This document shows, piece after piece, positions 1 to 7,733 of a stretch of DNA of 64,000 nucleotides. Position numbers and translations under genes: made by a program. Position 1 is the stretch's first letter. Each line of letters opens with the position of its first letter. The notes beneath the pieces are model-generated. The model saw nothing but the letters and a program-made list of their open reading frames with translations, was not told the origin of the DNA and made no database searches. The stretch is from NCBI RefSeq assembly GCF_004366075.1, contig NZ_SODU01000002.1, positions 310,001 to 374,000 on the forward strand. Direction: 5' to 3'. This DNA comes from Kribbella pratensis. GTDB taxonomy: Bacteria > Actinomycetota > Actinomycetes > Propionibacteriales > Kribbellaceae.

Positions 1-754
1 CCTCGGCGGTGGCAACGAGGTCGCGTACGACGCCGACCTGAACCCGTCGGCGACCCAGACGAACGCGATCAAGGCCGCCAACTTCGCGTCGGCGCGCAAG
101 GCCGTCTTCCATTACATGATCTGGGGCGACAGCTACGACGGCGGCTGCAGCAGCGGCCAGGCGTTCAACATCCCGAACGACACGTTCATCGTGACGGTCG
201 GCCCGAAGTGCAACTGGAACGCGACCGACGACATCAACGTGGGCACGTTCATCCACGAGCTCGGCCACAACATCGGCCTGAAGCACGGCGGCACCGACAA
301 CCTGAACTACAAGCCGAACTACCTGAGCGTGATGAACTACTCGTTCCAGCTCGGCGGCGTGCTCAAGGCCGACGGTACGAAGTACTGGGGCTACTCGAGC
401 GTCCAGCCGACCTCGATCAACGAGGCCCGGCCGGACGAGAGGGTCGGCCTCGGCAGCCTGGGCGCCGGGTACCGAACGAGCTGGAAGTGCCCGAACGGCT
501 CGACCAGGACGACGGCCGGCGCCGCGAACCAGCCGATCGACTGGAACTGCGACGGCGACACCACCGACACCACGACCGCCGCCGACATCAACGGCGACAA
601 GACCACGTCGATCCTGATCGCCCAGAACAACTGGGCCAACCTCGTCTTCGGCGGCGGCGCGGTCGGCGGAGGCAGCGAACTCCAGTCCAAGACACCCGCC
701 ACGGAACTCCAGGAACTCACCCACACCGAGTGGACCGAGATGCAACACCGCTGA
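1..754 (+). CDS. Metzincin-like zinc metalloprotease, C-terminal part (5' truncated by window edge)
   Basis: The reading frame is already open at base 2, so the gene starts outside the window; about 250 residues are visible. The zinc site HELGHNIGLKH (near bases 254-286) matches HExxHxxGxxH of the metzincins, and SVMNY about 30 residues later fits the Met-turn of that clan. Paired cysteines and an Asn/Thr/Gly-rich tail suggest an extracellular enzyme, but the signal peptide is not in view. The tail after the Met-turn matches no metzincin subfamily that I recognise. I infer a secreted endopeptidase of unknown substrate. Confidence 0.8.
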   Translation, partial: LGGGNEVAYDADLNPSATQTNAIKAANFASARKAVFHYMIWGDSYDGGCSSGQAFNIPNDTFIVTVGPKCNWNATDDINVGTFIHELGHNIGLKHGGTDNLNYKPNYLSVMNYSFQLGGVLKADGTKYWGYSSVQPTSINEARPDERVGLGSLGAGYRTSWKCPNGSTRTTAGAANQPIDWNCDGDTTDTTTAADINGDKTTSILIAQNNWANLVFGGGAVGGGSELQSKTPATELQELTHTEWTEMQHR

Positions 755-812
755 CCGCCCGCCGGTGGTGTGGGAGGCGGACGGCCAGCACTCATCAATT
801 GAGGTCGGCGCG

Positions 813-834
813 GGCGGCTGAGCGTGTAGCCGCC
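813..834. terminator. Hairpin between convergent genes
   Basis: GGCGGCT and AGCCGCC form a perfect 7-bp stem around an 8-base loop in the short gap between the protease gene and the leftward reductase gene. No U-run follows on either strand, so it is at best a weak bidirectional terminator. Confidence 0.35.
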
Positions 835-871
835 TGTGATTTCGCAGTTGTGTAGTGCTGGGCGTCCGCAC

Positions 872-1705
872 CTACCCAGCCCAGACCCCGGTCGCCGCGG
901 TTTCGCGGGCCCAGTCGGTGAAGTCGCGGGGTGCGCGGCCGAGCACCTGCTCGACGCCGTCGGAGACGTACTCGGAGCGATGGTTGCGGATGACGGTGAA
1001 CAGGTCGCGGACGGCGGTGGCATCTTCGGGCGTGAGGCCTTGCTCGGTCAGTTCCGCGACGTGGGCCTCGGGGTCGAGGTCGACGTACTTGATCGGGCGG
1101 CCGGTTGCGGTGGTGAGCTCGTCGGCGATCTCAGTCATTGTGAGGGTGCGTGGGCCGGAGATCGCGAGCGTCTGGCCGACGTACGACTCGTTGAGCAGGG
1201 CGGTGGTCATCACGTCGCCGACATCGTCGGTGTCGATCCACGCCTCACCACCGGTGCCCGCGGACAGCCGGATCTCGCCGACCAGCACGTGGTAGCGCAG
1301 GAAGTCTTCGCTGAAACCCTGCGCGAACCAGGCCGGCTGCACGATCGTCCAGTCCAGTCCGCTGGCGCGCACCACGTTCTCGAGGTCGAGCTGCCCGTCG
1401 TACACGGCGAAGTCGCGCCCCGGGCTACCCACGCCACGACCCGACAGCAGGACCACTCGCCGCAGCCCGTCGGCCTGCTCGACGAACTTGCCGGCCTGCG
1501 CGAGTCCGGTCGGCCCGACCGGCGGCGCGAGGTACGCCGTGTGGGTGCCGCGGATCGCGTCCGCCCAGGTGCTCTCGTCGTACCAGTCGAACCGTCGCTC
1601 GCTGGAGCGGGACGCGAGCCGGTACGGGACGCCCCGCGCCTCGAGCTGCGCCGCGACGCGACGGCCGGTCTTGCCTTTGCCACTGAGGATGAGAATCGGG
1701 TTCAT
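872..1705 (-). CDS. NmrA-like NAD(P)-binding protein
   Basis: The 277-residue product starts with a Rossmann strand and the loop SGKGKTGRRVA (about residues 7-17), the nucleotide site of atypical short-chain dehydrogenases of the NmrA/HSCARG type. It lacks an obvious catalytic Tyr-x-x-x-Lys, as many NmrA proteins do, so it may sense NAD(P)(H) or act as a quinone reductase. The ATG at 1705 has GGAG just upstream. It is divergent from an AraC-type gene, its likely regulator. The upstream DNA is open further in this frame, but the family N-terminus clearly begins at this Met. Confidence 0.82.
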   Translation of the reverse strand: MNPILILSGKGKTGRRVAAQLEARGVPYRLASRSSERRFDWYDESTWADAIRGTHTAYLAPPVGPTGLAQAGKFVEQADGLRRVVLLSGRGVGSPGRDFAVYDGQLDLENVVRASGLDWTIVQPAWFAQGFSEDFLRYHVLVGEIRLSAGTGGEAWIDTDDVGDVMTTALLNESYVGQTLAISGPRTLTMTEIADELTTATGRPIKYVDLDPEAHVAELTEQGLTPEDATAVRDLFTVIRNHRSEYVSDGVEQVLGRAPRDFTDWARETAATGVWAG

Positions 1706-1707
1706 GG

Positions 1708-1723
1708 CTCCAGTCCACTGGAG
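1708..1723 (-). promoter_or_regulatory. Inverted repeat covering the ribosome binding site of the NmrA-like gene
   Basis: CTCCAGT and ACTGGAG are perfect 7-base arms two bases apart, ending 3 bases before the start codon. The distal arm contains the GGAG Shine-Dalgarno of the leftward gene, so its mRNA could fold a 6-bp stem with a 4-base loop over its own ribosome site. It could equally be a DNA operator for the divergent regulator. Confidence 0.45.
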
Positions 1724-1796
1724 TGCGGTGAGACAAACCATGGCCGTACGCCGCAATTCCATGTTCGGAACGCTCAACCTGACGTAGGCTCGGCGC

Positions 1797-2729
1797 ATGG
1801 ACGTGCTCGACGAACTGCTGGCCGGGACCCGCGCGCAGGACGGGGTGTTCAACCTGACGATCCTGGATCTGCCCTGGGCGCTGGAGATCCGCGACGAGGC
1901 GCCGCTGGCGCTCGCGATCCTCATCCGCGGATCCGGCTGGATAACCCGCGAGGGCCTCGAGCCGCAGCGGATGGAGCAGGGCGACGTCGCGATCGTCACC
2001 GGCCCGGAGCCGTACGTCGTCAGCGACAGCCTGACCACCGCGCCACAGTTACGGATCCACCCCGGCGGCATCTGCGAACCGTTGCCCGGGGCACCGGCCG
2101 ACTACTCCGCCCGGCTCGGCGTGCGAACGTACGGCGCTCGCAAGTCGGGTGAAGTGATGGTTGCCAGCGGCACCTATCAGGTCGCGGGCGATGTCAACCG
2201 GAGGCTCGTGACAGCACTCCCGCCGGTGCTGGTCGTACCCGCGGCCGAGGTGGCGGGGTCGGTGATGGACATGATCACCAGCGAGATCCAGCGGGACGCG
2301 CCCGGTCAGCAAAGCGTGCTGGACCGGTGGCTCGACCTCGCGCTGATCACCACCCTGCGCGCGTGGTTCGCCCGGCCGGACTCGCATGCACCGGGGTGGT
2401 ACCAGGCGCAGACCGATCCGGTGGCGGGTACGGCGTTGCGCCTGCTGCACGAGGATCCGGCGTACCCGTGGAACGTCACCGAGCTCGCGGATCGGGTCGG
2501 GATCTCGCGCGCGTCGTTGGCCCGGCGATTCAGCGCGGTCGTCTGTGAGGCGCCGATGAGCTACCTGACCGGCTGGCGGATCACGCTCGCCGCGGATCAG
2601 CTGCGGTCGACCCGGGACACCGTCGAGACGATCGCCCGGCGGGTCGGGTACGCGAACGCCTTCGCGTTGAGCGTTGCGTTCAAGCGGGTCCGTGGTGTCA
2701 CGCCTACCGCTCATCGCCGGGCGGCGTGA
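1797..2729 (+). CDS. AraC-family transcriptional regulator
   Basis: The protein has 310 residues. The N-terminal half is a cupin-like sensor of the kind paired with AraC domains in actinobacteria. The last 100 residues carry the two helix-turn-helix units (VTELADRVGISRASLARRF and the later VETIARRVGYANAFALSVAF with its typical FKR). It probably controls the divergent NmrA-like oxidoreductase gene, with which it shares a 91-bp gap. The effector is unknown. Start chosen at the ATG that begins the conserved MDVLDELLAG. Confidence 0.88.
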   Translation: MDVLDELLAGTRAQDGVFNLTILDLPWALEIRDEAPLALAILIRGSGWITREGLEPQRMEQGDVAIVTGPEPYVVSDSLTTAPQLRIHPGGICEPLPGAPADYSARLGVRTYGARKSGEVMVASGTYQVAGDVNRRLVTALPPVLVVPAAEVAGSVMDMITSEIQRDAPGQQSVLDRWLDLALITTLRAWFARPDSHAPGWYQAQTDPVAGTALRLLHEDPAYPWNVTELADRVGISRASLARRFSAVVCEAPMSYLTGWRITLAADQLRSTRDTVETIARRVGYANAFALSVAFKRVRGVTPTAHRRAA

Positions 2730-2768
2730 AAGCTTCAACCGACAGGTTCAACGATACGATTGAGGCTC

Positions 2769-3362
2769 ATGGGTCATGAAGAAGTCCCGCTGAGCCTTGA
2801 CGAGCTGCGACAGCTGAGCCTGTGGACGGCCGCCTGCGCGGAACAGGCGTTGCCGCTGTTCGAGGCCGCGGCGCCGGGCGATCGGCGGGCGCGGGACGCG
2901 ATCGAGGGGGTCCGCGAGTTCGGTGCCGGAGGCAAGCGAACGAAGGCGATCCGGACCGCCGCCTGGGCAGCACTCAAGGCAGCCGGTGAGTTGAACGCAG
3001 CCGGTCGCCGGCGGACGGCAGACGATCCCGCAGCGGAGGCGCAGGCAGTGGAGGCGCGGGCGGCGGAGGCAGCTGCGCGGGCGGCGGTCGGCGCCGCTGG
3101 TTCGGCGTACCTGCATCCGTTCGCGGCGGCCACTCAGGTGAAGCACATCGTCGCGGCGGCGCAGTATGCGGCGTACGCGCGGGAGCTGGCGACCGGCGAT
3201 CCGGGAGCGGCCGATGCGGTCGTCCGGTGGGCGGTCGAACGCGTCCCACCCACGGTCCGCGAGGTTCTCGCGCGCTACCCCGACGGCGCACCCGGCCGCA
3301 CCCGGCTCGGCGAACTGCACCGCCGAATCGAGGCTGAGCTCAGGCGACCGTCGACTTCATGA
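2769..3362 (+). CDS. Putative Imm5-like immunity-type protein
   Basis: This 197-residue, Ala-rich, all-alpha protein has the pattern LSLDELRQLSLWTAACAE, LPLFEAAAPGD, AAWAALKAAGE and YLHPFA...QVKHI, which I recognise as the Imm-5-like family of actinobacteria, named for similarity to immunity proteins of polymorphic toxins. No toxin gene is adjacent, so it may be an orphan immunity gene or have another role. An in-frame TTG at 2760 is an alternative start; the ATG is preferred. Its 3' end overlaps the convergent hydrolase gene by 23 bp. Confidence 0.65.
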   Translation: MGHEEVPLSLDELRQLSLWTAACAEQALPLFEAAAPGDRRARDAIEGVREFGAGGKRTKAIRTAAWAALKAAGELNAAGRRRTADDPAAEAQAVEARAAEAAARAAVGAAGSAYLHPFAAATQVKHIVAAAQYAAYARELATGDPGAADAVVRWAVERVPPTVREVLARYPDGAPGRTRLGELHRRIEAELRRPSTS

Positions 3363-4029
3363 ACGCGAGCGCCTGCGGCCACGCGAGCCGGAACGCGTCC
3401 GCGTTGACGTCCTTGTCGTGCCGCGACTTGTCCGAGAACCCGTGGTCCGCACCGGGGAAGTACTGCGCGAACGTCGCGCCGGCGGTCCGCGCCTGCAACA
3501 CGGTCTGCAACGTCTCGAAGTCCGCATTGGGTACGGCGGCGTCCGCGCTCGGGTAGCTCACCAGCACCGGCGCCGTGACCCCGGCGGCCTCCGCAATCGC
3601 GTCGTACGTGTGATGCGGTGGCCGGTTCGACGGCACGGTCGGGTGGAAGGCGACGACGTTCGCCACCCGCTGGTCGCGGGCCCCGAGCAGGAAGGCGAAC
3701 CGTCCGCCGAGGCACCATCCGATGACGCCGACCTTGCTGCACCCGAGATCGTCGAACAGGTAGTCCAGCAACGCGCCCTGCTCGGCGAGCGCGGCGTCGT
3801 CGTCCATCTCCCGCAGCATCCCGCTGAGCTCTTCCCGGGTGGCGTCGTCGGTGCTGCGCCCCTTGAACGGGTCCCACGCCAGCGCGGTGATCCCTTCCCC
3901 GGCCAGCTCGTCGGCCCACTCCCGGATCTGCTCACCGATCCCGGTGATCATCGGGAGCAGCAACATCCCGGCCCGCCCGACCCGCGCGAGATAAGCGTCC
4001 TGCTCCCCAACCGTCACAGTCACACCCAT
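3340..4029 (-). CDS. Dienelactone hydrolase family protein
   Basis: An alpha/beta hydrolase of 229 residues. The nucleophile elbow GWCLGG has Cys106 in place of serine, as in dienelactone hydrolases. Asp163 in YPSADAAVP and His196 in PGADHGF complete the triad. Dienelactone hydrolases open carboxymethylenebutenolides in aromatic catabolism, but many actinobacterial members have unknown substrates and no catabolic genes are nearby. It is the last gene of a leftward run (DHFR-like, flavin-type oxidoreductase, hydrolase). The start is the first Met of the family fold; the frame is open upstream, but the extension is not protein-like. Confidence 0.88.
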   Translation of the reverse strand: MGVTVTVGEQDAYLARVGRAGMLLLPMITGIGEQIREWADELAGEGITALAWDPFKGRSTDDATREELSGMLREMDDDAALAEQGALLDYLFDDLGCSKVGVIGWCLGGRFAFLLGARDQRVANVVAFHPTVPSNRPPHHTYDAIAEAAGVTAPVLVSYPSADAAVPNADFETLQTVLQARTAGATFAQYFPGADHGFSDKSRHDKDVNADAFRLAWPQALAFMKSTVA

Positions 4030-4045
4030 GCGGGAAATCTTATGG

Positions 4046-4429
4046 TCAGCTGACGCCGACCGTCTGGTGGTCCACCTCGATGACGCCGATGACGCGTTCC
4101 ACGTCGCGGCCGTAGGGCCGGCCGATGTACTTCTGGGCGATCTGGTCGACGAGCTCCCAGCCCGCGTCACCGTCGATCCACTCGACGACGCGACCGCGAA
4201 CGATGACCGGCTCGTACGGGTTGTCGACCGGCGCGAGGGATACCGCGACGCGCGGGTCGCGCTGGAGGTTGCGCGCCTTCTGCGAGGTCGGGCCGGTCAG
4301 GAAGATGATCTTGTCGTCGAGCGAGCTCACCCACAGCGGGATGGAGTGCGGCGACCCGTCCGGCAGGACGGTGGCCAGGTGGGCGATGGAGGTGCTCTCG
4401 ACGGCGTTGCGTACGGCGGGCTTCAACAT
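4046..4429 (-). CDS. Pyridoxamine-phosphate-oxidase-like (PPOX/F420-type) protein
   Basis: The 127-residue product has the split-barrel pattern of PPOX-class flavin or F420 enzymes: IAHLATVLPDGSPHSIPLWV, then KARNLQRDPRVAVSL and a C-terminal GRPYGRDVERVIGVIEV. Short proteins of this kind in actinobacteria often reduce small molecules with F420H2, though FMN cannot be excluded from sequence. A GGAG sits 8 bases before the ATG. It lies between the DHFR-like and dienelactone hydrolase genes in one leftward run. Confidence 0.85.
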   Translation of the reverse strand: MLKPAVRNAVESTSIAHLATVLPDGSPHSIPLWVSSLDDKIIFLTGPTSQKARNLQRDPRVAVSLAPVDNPYEPVIVRGRVVEWIDGDAGWELVDQIAQKYIGRPYGRDVERVIGVIEVDHQTVGVS

Positions 4430-4465
4430 GACTCTGCTCCTTCAGCAAACGATGCGGGTGAGGTT

Positions 4466-5056
4466 TCAGCGGACGATCTCGTAGTGCAGGTGGGTGACGC
4501 CGGGCGCGGGTACGGCCTCGATCAGGTTCAGGCGGACGTGCTCCGGAAGCTCCTGGAAGAACGGCCGGCCGCCGCCGAGCAGGATCGGCACCTGATGCAG
4601 CACGAGCTCGTCGACGAGGCCCGCCTGGAGTGCCGCGGTCACGACCCCGCCACCCATCAGACCCACATCCTTCCCACCGGCGAGCTCACGCGCCGCGGCG
4701 ATCGCGTCCTCGATGGTGCCGGCGAGAGTCTGCCGTTCGCTGATCTCGGGCACCGGACCGTGACTGACGACCACCAGAGGAGCCTTCGGGTGCGGGCTGC
4801 CGCCGCCGAAGTGGCCCGAGTCGTCGTACGTCTTGTGCCCGGCGACCATGGCCCCGACCCGACCGGCGAGCGCGTCGAAGATCCGTGCGCTCGGTGCGCT
4901 CAGCTTGAAGCCGTCGAACACCTGGCTCGGGGTGTCGCCGTCGAAGTACCAGTCGAACAGCATCGGCGCGTCGCCGAGGCCGTGATCCGGACCGGACCCG
5001 CGTCCGGTGATGTATCCGTCGACCGAGACGGCGAGGGCGCAGACCACCTTGCTCAT
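4466..5056 (-). CDS. Dihydrofolate reductase / RibD C-terminal family protein
   Basis: The 196-residue product begins SKVVCALAVSVDGYITG and contains GAMVAGHKTYDD and VGLMGGGVVTAALQAGLVDEL, the signature of the RibD_C/YyaP-like reductases, which use NADPH but are usually not true folate reductases. The ATG at 5056 has GGAAGG 8 bases upstream and is preferred over an in-frame GTG at 5065. It is divergent from an HxlR regulator and is followed by PPOX and hydrolase genes, suggesting an inducible detoxification operon. Confidence 0.87.
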   Translation of the reverse strand: MSKVVCALAVSVDGYITGRGSGPDHGLGDAPMLFDWYFDGDTPSQVFDGFKLSAPSARIFDALAGRVGAMVAGHKTYDDSGHFGGGSPHPKAPLVVVSHGPVPEISERQTLAGTIEDAIAAARELAGGKDVGLMGGGVVTAALQAGLVDELVLHQVPILLGGGRPFFQELPEHVRLNLIEAVPAPGVTHLHYEIVR

Positions 5057-5076
5057 CGTGTTCACCTTCCCTTGGG

Positions 5077-5120
5077 GTTCCTTGAAGGAACGCTAACATG
5101 ATGGAGTTCCTTGAGGGAAC
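5077..5120. promoter_or_regulatory. Twin palindromic operators for the HxlR regulator
   Basis: Two near-identical palindromes, GTTCCTTGAAGGAAC (5077-5091) and GTTCCTTGAGGGAAC (5106-5120), lie 29 bp apart in the 85-bp gap between the DHFR-like and HxlR genes. The outer flanks extend the symmetry (GGGGTTCC left, GGAACCCC right). The spacing puts both dimer sites on nearly one face of the helix. This suits autorepression and control of the divergent operon by the adjacent regulator. Confidence 0.7.
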
Positions 5121-5141
5121 CCCAAACGCTAGACTGGTGTC

Positions 5142-5594
5142 ATGCAGCGAACGAACTTCAGTGAGATGGCGTGCTCGATCGCGCGCACGCTGGACGTGAT
5201 CGGCGAGCCGTGGTCGCCGTTGATCCTCCGCGACATCTGGGTCGGGTTCTCCCGGTTCGAGCAGCTCCAGGCGGACCTCGGGATCTCCCGCAAGGTGCTC
5301 ACCGAGCGGCTGAACCACCTGGTCGACCGGGGCGTGCTGGAGCGCCGGCCGTACGACAATCGGCCGCGGTACGAGTACGTTCTGACCGACCGCGGCCGCG
5401 AGCTGCTCGACGTCCTGATGGTGATGGTTGCCTGGGGCGACAAATGGCTGGCAGGCCAGGCCGGGCCGCCGGTCCTCTACCGGCACCACGCCTGCGGGGA
5501 GATCAGCCACGTCGACCTCGCCTGCGCCCATTGTGGCAAACCGATGCACGCCGACGACATCGACATCCTCCCCGGCCCGGGCGCAGCGGCCTAG
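5142..5594 (+). CDS. HxlR-family transcriptional regulator
   Basis: This 150-residue winged-helix protein has the family pattern CSIARTLDVIGEPWSPLILR, then the recognition region GISRKVLTERLNHLVDRGVL and the wing YEYVLTDRGREL. The C-terminal 40 residues contain C-G and C-x-x-C (HHACG, CAHCGK), a small possible metal or redox site added after the usual domain. HxlR proteins respond to aldehydes, quinones or redox stress. It is divergent from the DHFR-like operon, with twin palindromes between. Confidence 0.92.
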   Translation: MQRTNFSEMACSIARTLDVIGEPWSPLILRDIWVGFSRFEQLQADLGISRKVLTERLNHLVDRGVLERRPYDNRPRYEYVLTDRGRELLDVLMVMVAWGDKWLAGQAGPPVLYRHHACGEISHVDLACAHCGKPMHADDIDILPGPGAAA

Positions 5595-5603
5595 CGGCCG
5601 TTC

Positions 5604-6416
5604 CTAGCTACAGTACGGGCGGAACACCTCGAGATCGCTGTCCACACGGGCGATCCGGTCGAAGCCCCAGGTCTCCACGCCGGGTCGATCGACCTCTGAC
5701 ATCACCCGTGCGGACATGTCCCGCAGACCGCGGGCAAGGAGCGCGAACTCGAGATGGTCGACGTCCAGGTCGTCAGCGCCGTACTCGTCGAGGAACTCCG
5801 CCAGCCGGTCACCGTCGGCTCCGACCCACACGTCGTACTCACGGGGCCCGATCACGGCGTTCTCCCAGTCGAGGATCGCCGCCACCTCACCGTGGTCGTC
5901 GATCAAGACGTTCAACCCGTGAAGGTCCGTGTGACACAGGACGTCGCGCACCGGCTTGAGTCGTGTTCGTACGTCGTCCAGCCGCGCGATCGCCGCAGCC
6001 ACCACGTCCGCCCGGTCCGCGATCCACGGGTGCTGCAGGTGCTGCCCCAAGGTCCTGATGTGGGGTTCGCTGACGTCCGCGGGCGGCAATGTCACCTGCA
6101 GCGGAGCCTCATGGATCTGCCGCAACGCCCGGGCCACCGCACGCCGGTCGTTCCAGGTCGCCGTACGTCCTTCGACATAAGGGAAAACTGCGACGTTGTT
6201 CGCGGACAGCTCACCCTGCAGCGTCCGCAACGGCTCGACGACCGGCAGCCCGAGAGCGTGCAACTCCGCCAACTGCGACAACCCCGACGGCTCTTCGCCT
6301 TCCTTCCACACCTTCACGAACCACCGGCCGTCCGCCACCCAGCCATCGGTGGCGAACCCACCCGCGTGCGGCTCCAACGAGGAGACAGTCAGTCCGTAGT
6401 CGCGTTCAAGGTCCAC
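5604..6416 (-). CDS. Aminoglycoside-phosphotransferase-like kinase
   Basis: The 270-residue protein has the kinase-like fold of the APH family. The catalytic loop is HTDLHGLNVL (H-x-D-x4-N) and the metal site is ILDWENA. The N-lobe has RWFVKVWKE with the ATP-binding Lys. The substrate is unknown; family members phosphorylate antibiotics, sugars, choline or homoserine. A GTG start is used. It follows an MFS exporter gene by 11 bp on the same strand, so an antibiotic export/modification pair is possible but unproven. Confidence 0.85.
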   Translation of the reverse strand: MDLERDYGLTVSSLEPHAGGFATDGWVADGRWFVKVWKEGEEPSGLSQLAELHALGLPVVEPLRTLQGELSANNVAVFPYVEGRTATWNDRRAVARALRQIHEAPLQVTLPPADVSEPHIRTLGQHLQHPWIADRADVVAAAIARLDDVRTRLKPVRDVLCHTDLHGLNVLIDDHGEVAAILDWENAVIGPREYDVWVGADGDRLAEFLDEYGADDLDVDHLEFALLARGLRDMSARVMSEVDRPGVETWGFDRIARVDSDLEVFRPYCS

Positions 6417-6427
6417 ACGCCATCACA

Positions 6428-7651
6428 TCATCTGCGCTGCGCGGCCAGCATCCGGATTACGGCAGCGTTCACCAGGATCAGGATCAGCGCCGAGAAGAGC
6501 AGCAGCGCGACCTGGGCCGGGAGGAGCGCGATGCCCAGGCCGATCGCGAGCACCGGGATCGCAAGTCCGGCGTACGCGATCAGGAAGAGGGCGGCCAGGA
6601 CCTCGCCGCGGGAAGACGGGTCCGCGAGCGAAGCGGCCGTTGCGACTGCGCCGCGGAAGACGAGGCCCACGCCGGCGCCGGCGACGATGCCGCCGATGAC
6701 GAACAGGTACAGGTTCGGGAGGAGACCGCCGACCGCCACGCCCACCAGCCCGACGGACATCGCCACCAACCCGAGGCGGAGCTGAGCCGGGCGGGAGAGG
6801 CGGACGAAGACGGCCTGGCTCGCGGCACCCGCGATGAAGACGGCGAAGGTGACGACACCGGCGAGCAGGCGAGATGTGTGGTGCAGGACGCCGGCCAGGA
6901 ACGTCGGCGCCAGCGACGTGAACAGACCGAAGATCGCGAACGCTGCGAAGGCGCCGATCGCGGACGCGAAGAAGAGCGGACGGGCGGACGAGGGCAGCGC
7001 CACCCGCTGCGGCCGGTACGCCGGACGTTCCTCCAACCGCTCCACGGTCTCGGGCACCAGCGCGATCCCCACCGCGCTGATCAGCAGCAGCACCAGGAAG
7101 ATCTCGTACGGGCGCTCCAGCGGCGACGACACGTACTGCGCCAGCAGTCCACCCACGAGCGGACCGAACGCCAGCCCGCCGAGGTTCACCATGCTCGAGA
7201 TCAGCGCGGACCGGCTCGGGTCCTCACCGGGACGCGCGACCTGCCGCAGCTCGGACAGATGGGCGGTCGCGGTCGCCGTCAGTACGCCGACGCCCACCCC
7301 GCAGATGAACCGAGCCACAAGCAGCCCGGGAACCTCCGGCCAGATCAGGAAGATCGCCGCCGACAACGCCTCCGCGAGTACGGCGAGCAACGCGACCCGC
7401 CGCCGCCCGAGCCAGTCGCTGACATGCCCCGCCAGGTACAGCGACGCCATCACCCCGACCGCGTAACTGGCGAAGATCACCGTGATCACGTACGTCGGGA
7501 AGCCGTCGCGCTGCTGGTAGATCGCATAGAGCGGAGTCGGGATCGTCGAGAAGGCCATCGTGGTGAGGAAGGCCGCCGCGATCACCCAGAATCCAGGGGC
7601 ATGAGCGAACCGGATCCGTACGCCGGCCCGCGAAGACGTCATGGTGGACAT
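6428..7651 (-). CDS. MFS transporter
   Basis: A 407-residue, 12-helix major facilitator. The loop after helix 2 is GHVSDWLGRRRVALL, the MFS motif A, and GVGVGVLTATATAHLSEL fits helix 4-5 of drug:proton antiporters. It is divergent from a LysR regulator with a palindrome between, and probably co-transcribed with the downstream kinase gene. Two in-frame ATGs (7651 and 7642) are 9 bases apart; GGAA is better placed for the second, so the start is uncertain by three residues. Confidence 0.87.
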   Translation of the reverse strand: MSTMTSSRAGVRIRFAHAPGFWVIAAAFLTTMAFSTIPTPLYAIYQQRDGFPTYVITVIFASYAVGVMASLYLAGHVSDWLGRRRVALLAVLAEALSAAIFLIWPEVPGLLVARFICGVGVGVLTATATAHLSELRQVARPGEDPSRSALISSMVNLGGLAFGPLVGGLLAQYVSSPLERPYEIFLVLLLISAVGIALVPETVERLEERPAYRPQRVALPSSARPLFFASAIGAFAAFAIFGLFTSLAPTFLAGVLHHTSRLLAGVVTFAVFIAGAASQAVFVRLSRPAQLRLGLVAMSVGLVGVAVGGLLPNLYLFVIGGIVAGAGVGLVFRGAVATAASLADPSSRGEVLAALFLIAYAGLAIPVLAIGLGIALLPAQVALLLFSALILILVNAAVIRMLAAQRR

Positions 7652-7706
7652 GTTTCCAGCGTGCCGCGCTCCATCTATCGAGTCCAACGAAAGTTCTTGC
7701 ACGCTC

Positions 7707-7725
7707 TTATCGCCAGAACCGATAA
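7707..7725. promoter_or_regulatory. LysR-type operator between MFS and LysR genes
   Basis: TTATCG and CGATAA are perfect 6-base arms around 7 bases, the length and symmetry of the T-N11-A recognition site of LysR regulators. It ends 8 bp before the LysR start codon, so binding should repress its own gene. Confidence 0.6.
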
Positions 7726-7733
7726 TTGAGTCT

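Noticed and set aside
7641..7733. Longer N-terminus for the LysR protein
   Set aside because: The extension would run through the divergent promoter and the TTATCG/CGATAA operator and is not LysR-like.
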